Source of the DNA: an uncultured Peptostreptococcaceae bacterium | Lineage (GTDB): Bacteria > Bacillota > Clostridia > Peptostreptococcales > Peptostreptococcaceae | DNA length: 64,000 bases | Direction of reading: 5' to 3' | Assembly: GCA_944383455.1 (NCBI GenBank) | Contig: CALWPP010000007.1 | Location: forward strand, 1-64,000 | Shown here: one piece after another, positions 60,509 through 64,000 of the stretch | How positions within the stretch are numbered: the first letter of the stretch is position 1 | How the letters are laid out: each line of letters begins with the position of its first letter | The notes under the pieces: model-generated | The model's database searches: none | Seen by the model: only the letters and a program-made list of their open reading frames with translations | Told to the model about the DNA's origin: nothing | Translations under genes and position numbers: made by a program

Positions 60509-61241
60509 ATATATTAAAACTATTTTTATTTATTATTTCTTTTAGTTCATTTTTATTAATATTCTTTATATTAGATATACTTTCATATACATTTATTATT
60601 TCACTAGGCTTTCCATAATTTCCATTTATCCATTCTAGTGCGGTAGGTCCATCAGTTTCAGCAAGTAGCTTATCAATAGGTATATGATTTAAAATTTCTC
60701 TAGATTTTTCACTATAATTTAAGTCAACGCTAACTGTAAAATAACACTTAGCATCTATAAATTTGTTTAAAATATCTATATCTCCACTATACCAATGAAT
60801 AATTGATTTATCTAATACATCATATTCTTTTAGTAGATTATAAATAAGTTCTTCTGCACCTTTTGTATGTATATTTAAGAATTTATCATAATTTTTTGAT
60901 TTTTTTAAGAAATACTTAAAAACTTCTATCTGATGTTTATAAGTTTCTTTTTCTTTTACCCAATAAAAATCTAGTCCAACTTCTCCTATAATTTTAGTTT
61001 CTTTTACTAAATCATCATAGCGGTTTAAATCGTCTAATTTTGACTTTACAGACCAAGGGTGTATTCCAAATATAGGGATAATGTTATCACTCATTTTAGA
61101 AATTTTAATATTTTTATTATAACTTTTTAAATCCATAGAACAAGCAATAACTTTTATATTGTTTTTGTCTACGTCATTTATCATAAGGTCTAATTCGTGG
61201 TCTTTATAAAAATCAAAATGACTATGAAAATCTACATACAT
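60501..61241 (-). CDS. TatD-family metal-dependent hydrolase, trailing the thiamine-precursor transporter
   Basis: The 246-aa TIM-barrel hydrolase has DFHSHFD at residues 4-10 (metal His pair), FGIHPWS, IGEVGLDFYW (bridging Glu), NIHTKG, IHWYSG and AETDGP. TatD proteins are usually called DNases. Placed as the last gene of a TPP-controlled thiamine-precursor uptake operon, it could hydrolyse a thiamine breakdown product or formylated precursor. That is inference from context. Its start overlaps the ATPase gene by 10 bases. Confidence 0.85.
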   Translation of the reverse strand: MYVDFHSHFDFYKDHELDLMINDVDKNNIKVIACSMDLKSYNKNIKISKMSDNIIPIFGIHPWSVKSKLDDLNRYDDLVKETKIIGEVGLDFYWVKEKETYKHQIEVFKYFLKKSKNYDKFLNIHTKGAEELIYNLLKEYDVLDKSIIHWYSGDIDILNKFIDAKCYFTVSVDLNYSEKSREILNHIPIDKLLAETDGPTALEWINGNYGKPSEIINVYESISNIKNINKNELKEIINKNSFNILK

Positions 61242-61972
61242 TTTAGTATTTCTCCCTTAAGATTTGATACATTAGATATATTATTTTTATTGTAAAAATT
61301 TTTGTCTAAAATAAATTCTTTTTTTACTGATGATGGTCTATGGTTAGATAATAAATATATCCTATCTGATAGAATAATAGCTTCTTCTATATCGTGAGTT
61401 ATAAACAATATTGTAGGATTTATTTTTTTCTTTAAGTCTAAAAGCCAATCGTTAATAGATGATTTTGTTATTGAGTCTAGCGCTCCAAATGGTTCATCAA
61501 GAAGCATTATATCACTTGAATTAATGAATGTTCTTAAGAAATTAGCTCTTTGCTTCATACCACCAGAAAGTTCAAAAGGATATTTATTTTCATATCCTTC
61601 AAGTCCAAATATTTTAAAATATGAACTAACTTTTTTTATTGCATTTTTCTTTTTTACTTTTTTAAGTATTAGTGGTAAAGAAACATTATCTATAATAGTT
61701 TTGTAGGGAAGTAGCAAATCTTTTTGGTGCATATAACTTATATTTCCATTAATATAGAGTCTTCCATCATCATAGTTTGTAAGATTTGATATTATATTAA
61801 AAACAGTACTTTTACCACAACCACTATGACCTATTAGTGAAACTATTTCGCCATCATATACTTTTATATTTATGTTTTCAATTATTTTTTTGTTATCAAA
61901 TGATTTAGATATGTTTTCTAAGTTAATTTTTAAATTTTTATTCTGGTAAGAATTCATTTGTGTATGCATCAC
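61232..61972 (-). CDS. thiZ: ABC transporter ATPase, thiamine-precursor type (ThiZ-like)
   Basis: The 246-aa ATPase energises precursor uptake. It has Walker [10 protein letters not shown], the Q-loop at MHQKD, the LSGGMKQR signature, [11 protein letters not shown]alker B and ITHDIEEA. The start is uncertain: GTG 61972, ATG 61969 and ATG 61957 all lie within the end of the binding-protein gene, and only AAGGA 11 bases before the GTG resembles a site. It belongs to the NitT/TauT-like family used by ThiXYZ. Confidence 0.88.
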   Translation of the reverse strand: MMHTQMNSYQNKNLKINLENISKSFDNKKIIENINIKVYDGEIVSLIGHSGCGKSTVFNIISNLTNYDDGRLYINGNISYMHQKDLLLPYKTIIDNVSLPLILKKVKKKNAIKKVSSYFKIFGLEGYENKYPFELSGGMKQRANFLRTFINSSDIMLLDEPFGALDSITKSSINDWLLDLKKKINPTILFITHDIEEAIILSDRIYLLSNHRPSSVKKEFILDKNFYNKNNISNVSNLKGEILKCM

Positions 61973-62945
61973 TTGCTTTCATATCCTTATTAATTAGTTT
62001 GTATTCTTTCATAAAGTTAGTATAGTTATTCCAAACACTATCTTTCATTTCTCCCCATCTTTTAGCATCATCTATATATTTATTAGCTAAATATTCTTGA
62101 CTTTTAATAACTAAATCTTTATTTAATTCCGGAGCAAAAGAAAGTAGTATTTCAGCACTTTCTTTAGGATTAGTAACGCAGTAGTTATATCCTTTTGAGG
62201 TAGCCCTTAAAAACTTTTTAACTAGATTTGGATTTTCGTTTATTAAGTTTTCAGAAGATATAATAAGTGGAGTATAGTAATCAAGTCTTTCGTCTAAATC
62301 TTTAGTCGGAATATAGTTTAAACTTTCCCCTCTTAGCTGTGATTCAATTAATGTCCATCCTTCAAATATAGAAGCTAAATCTACATCTTTTTTAGTAGCA
62401 GTAAAAAAGTCATCTTGTCCAATATCAACTATTTTTACTTTATCAAAATTAGCTCCATTTTTAGTCATAACCGCATTTAAAATAGCTTTTTCTGATTCCG
62501 AGCCATATCCTGCATAAGTTTTTCCCTCAAAATCTTTAACAGAAGTTATATTTTTTGATTTAGGAGAGGCAAATCCAGAAGTATTATGTTGTATAATAGT
62601 TGCTATTGCCTTTATTGGTAGAGGGTCATCATTAGTTTTTGCATAAGTTACATCTTCTTGATAAGTTATTCCAAAATCTGCTTTATTAGTTGCAACTAAA
62701 GTTGTTGATAAACCTTCTGAAGGCTGTATTATATTAACGTTTAATCCTACTTCTTCGTAATAACCATTTTTAAGTGCTACATATAGCCCTGTATGATTAG
62801 TATTAGGTGTCCAATCAAGCACAACAGTTATATCTTCTTTATCGTTTGAAGTTTCGCTTTTTCTAGTTTCTTTTGAACAACCAGTAATGAGTGTTAAAGA
62901 TAAAACACTAGTTAAAAATAAAGATGTTATTTTTTTTAGTTTCAT
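61938..62945 (-). CDS. thiY: Thiamine-precursor-binding lipoprotein (ThiY-like, NMT1 family)
   Basis: The 335-aa lipoprotein has a signal peptide and lipobox LITGC (Cys23). The mature part matches the NMT1/THI5-like fold: [17 protein letters not shown] (read as the pyrimidine-binding start), [16 protein letters not shown] and [14 protein letters not shown]. ThiY proteins bind formylaminopyrimidine, a thiamine breakdown product salvaged by cells. It overlaps the permease gene by four bases, ahead of the ATPase gene. Confidence 0.9.
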   Translation of the reverse strand: MKLKKITSLFLTSVLSLTLITGCSKETRKSETSNDKEDITVVLDWTPNTNHTGLYVALKNGYYEEVGLNVNIIQPSEGLSTTLVATNKADFGITYQEDVTYAKTNDDPLPIKAIATIIQHNTSGFASPKSKNITSVKDFEGKTYAGYGSESEKAILNAVMTKNGANFDKVKIVDIGQDDFFTATKKDVDLASIFEGWTLIESQLRGESLNYIPTKDLDERLDYYTPLIISSENLINENPNLVKKFLRATSKGYNYCVTNPKESAEILLSFAPELNKDLVIKSQEYLANKYIDDAKRWGEMKDSVWNNYTNFMKEYKLINKDMKASDAYTNEFLPE

Positions 62946-63715
62946 TTTAATTCCCTTTCTTTGTATAATAATTTTTTTAGGATTTCTATTATAAAAACAA
63001 ATATTAGACTAAATATAATAACAATTATCGTTGAAGCAAAAACTTTATCAAGTGCATAAGAACTTTTTGCTCTTATCATATATACTCCAAGTCCTTGACT
63101 TCCACCAAGCCATTCAGCTACAGTTGCTGAAACGAAAGCATAAGTTGCTGAAATTTTAAGTCCTGAAAATAAATTATTAAGTGCCATAGGGAATTTTAAA
63201 TGTATAAAGGTATCAATTTTACTTGCATTCATAGTTTTAAATAAGTTTAAATAGTCTTTATCTATATTAGAAATGCCATCAATAAAACTTATTAATATTG
63301 GAAAAAAGCAAGTAATTGTAACCATAATTATTTTTGGCAAACTATCAAAACCAAACCAAATAATAAGAATTGGGGCTATAGTTATTGTTGGAATAGTTTG
63401 TGAAACTAAAAATATTGGATAAAAACATTTTTTAAATATAGGTATAAAATCCATTAAAGTTCCTATCAATATAGAAAATACTATAGCTAATATAAATCCT
63501 AAAGTAGCTTCATTTAGAGTAATTAATGTATTTTTAAATAAATTATTAAAATCACTATAAAAAACTTTAATTATATCACTTGGTGATGGCATTATGTAAC
63601 CTTTTATATCAAAATAATCAACTATAAATTGCCAAACAATAATTATTACTAAAAATGTTACTAAGGGATATAAGATATCTTTTAATTTATTAGTATATTT
63701 TATTTTTATCATCAT
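62942..63715 (-). CDS. thiX: ABC transporter permease, thiamine-precursor type (ThiX-like)
   Basis: The 257-aa inner-membrane protein has six hydrophobic segments and a permease loop with [14 protein letters not shown], as in BPD_transp_1/SsuC-like permeases. It is the first gene after the TPP riboswitch. The nearest ribosome site, AGAGG (63744-63740), lies about 24 bases before the first ATG (63715), unusually far, with an in-frame stop directly upstream. Initiation may use an unmarked ATG. Confidence 0.88.
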   Translation of the reverse strand: MMIKIKYTNKLKDILYPLVTFLVIIIVWQFIVDYFDIKGYIMPSPSDIIKVFYSDFNNLFKNTLITLNEATLGFILAIVFSILIGTLMDFIPIFKKCFYPIFLVSQTIPTITIAPILIIWFGFDSLPKIIMVTITCFFPILISFIDGISNIDKDYLNLFKTMNASKIDTFIHLKFPMALNNLFSGLKISATYAFVSATVAEWLGGSQGLGVYMIRAKSSYALDKVFASTIIVIIFSLIFVFIIEILKKLLYKERELK

Positions 63716-63755
63716 TTATAATCTTAATAAGAAACTTCACCTCTTTTCTTGAAAT

Positions 63756-63848
63756 AAAAAAGATGCTTTCATACTTGTGATATAAAAAATTCACCTTAAG
63801 TTTTGATAGAAAGTAAATTTAATACATCAAAATAAAACGAAAACATCT
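63756..63848 (-). terminator. Terminator of the TPP riboswitch expression platform
   Basis: On the reverse strand AGATGTTTTC (63848-63839) can pair with GAAAGCATCT (63770-63761), enclosing a TTTTGAT/ATCAAAA hairpin, then TTTTTATTT follows. This fits transcription termination when thiamine diphosphate is bound. The anti-terminator is not resolved. Confidence 0.6.
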
Positions 63849-63861
63849 ACTAATCGTATTT

Positions 63862-63946
63862 TATAAACTCCCTACGCTGGCATTATCCAAACAGGTTTTA
63901 GGGTCGAAACAAAAGTTTCCTCTCAGCAAAAAAGCTCCCCCGTTAA
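63862..63946 (-). promoter_or_regulatory. TPP riboswitch (thi box) controlling thiXYZ
   Basis: The reverse strand reads GGGGGAGC, a TTTTTT loop, then GCTGAGAGG, ACCC, AACCTG and GGATAATGCCAGCGTAGGGA, the conserved core of thiamine diphosphate riboswitches. It lies between a consensus promoter and thiX and identifies the operon as thiamine-related. Confidence 0.96.
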
Positions 63947-63961
63947 TATTTGTTTTTTATT

Positions 63962-63990
63962 ATTATATATCTTACTTTTTCATATTTCAA
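63962..63990 (-). promoter_or_regulatory. Sigma-A promoter of the thiXYZ operon
   Basis: Reverse strand TTGAAA (63990-63985), 17-base spacer, TATAAT (63967-63962), about 20 bases ahead of the riboswitch. Confidence 0.85.
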
Positions 63991-64000
63991 CATTATATTT

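Noticed and set aside
1..64000. CRISPR array, prophage, tRNA or rRNA genes
   Set aside because: I saw no spaced direct repeats of CRISPR type, no phage gene cluster and no tRNA or rRNA segment. The only mobile trace is the IS605 end at the left edge.

Overview
The window is strongly AT-rich and carries the core gene order of an endospore-forming clostridium, most likely a member of the Peptostreptococcaceae related to Clostridioides, Paraclostridium and Romboutsia. This assignment rests on recognised families and gene order, not on a database search. The main signs are the order maf-radC-mreBCD-mrdA-minCDE-rodA, a 25-residue SpoVM-like peptide, a CdeC-like cysteine-rich spore protein, and many TTG or GTG starts behind AGGTG ribosome sites.

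Layout. 1-512: the 3' end of an IS200/IS605-type element (tnpB C-terminus plus right end / omegaRNA scaffold) that has removed the first ~45 codons of rlmN. 516-7455: rlmN, the prpC-prkC phosphatase/kinase pair, rsgA, rpe, thiN, a flavodoxin-like gene, a 49-aa membrane protein and spoVM. 7492-16535: rpmB (reverse), asp23, yloV/fakA, recG, rsmD, coaD, a coiled-coil protein, yfcE (reverse), an rluD-type gene, an NdpA-type nucleoid protein and acpP (reverse).

16.6-26.2 kb is the accessory, spore-linked part. It holds five tandem two-helix microproteins (two too short for usual ORF cutoffs), a LacI-type regulator, unknown genes behind sigma-K-like promoters, a likely 6S RNA, the CdeC-like gene between two unrecognised reverse genes, a SpoVB/MurJ-type flippase and a PHP phosphatase. 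26.3-36.1 kb: ynzC-like, an M18 aminopeptidase, a cytosolic leucine-rich-repeat protein, polA, coaE, a lytic transglycosylase, a peptide-binding lipoprotein, one unknown gene and a SPOR-domain protein.

36.3-46.2 kb is a cell-shape and division-site cluster: maf, radC, mreB, mreC, mreD, an unusually long PBP2, minC, minD, minE and rodA. 46.3-60.5 kb: a flavodiiron protein (reverse), a radical-SAM/DUF2344 pair, msrAB, rng, the rplU-prp-rpmA operon with its L21 leader and a strong promoter, obg, yhbY, recX with a 42-aa protein (reverse), nadD, yqeK, rsfS and leuS. 60.5-64 kb: a reverse thiXYZ operon for a thiamine precursor with a trailing tatD-like gene, behind a TPP riboswitch and a clear promoter.

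The items most worth a second look are the TnpB element cutting rlmN, a perfect 16-bp inverted repeat inside the start of mreC, the back-to-back sigma-K-like promoters and microprotein array, and the two large insertions in PBP2.
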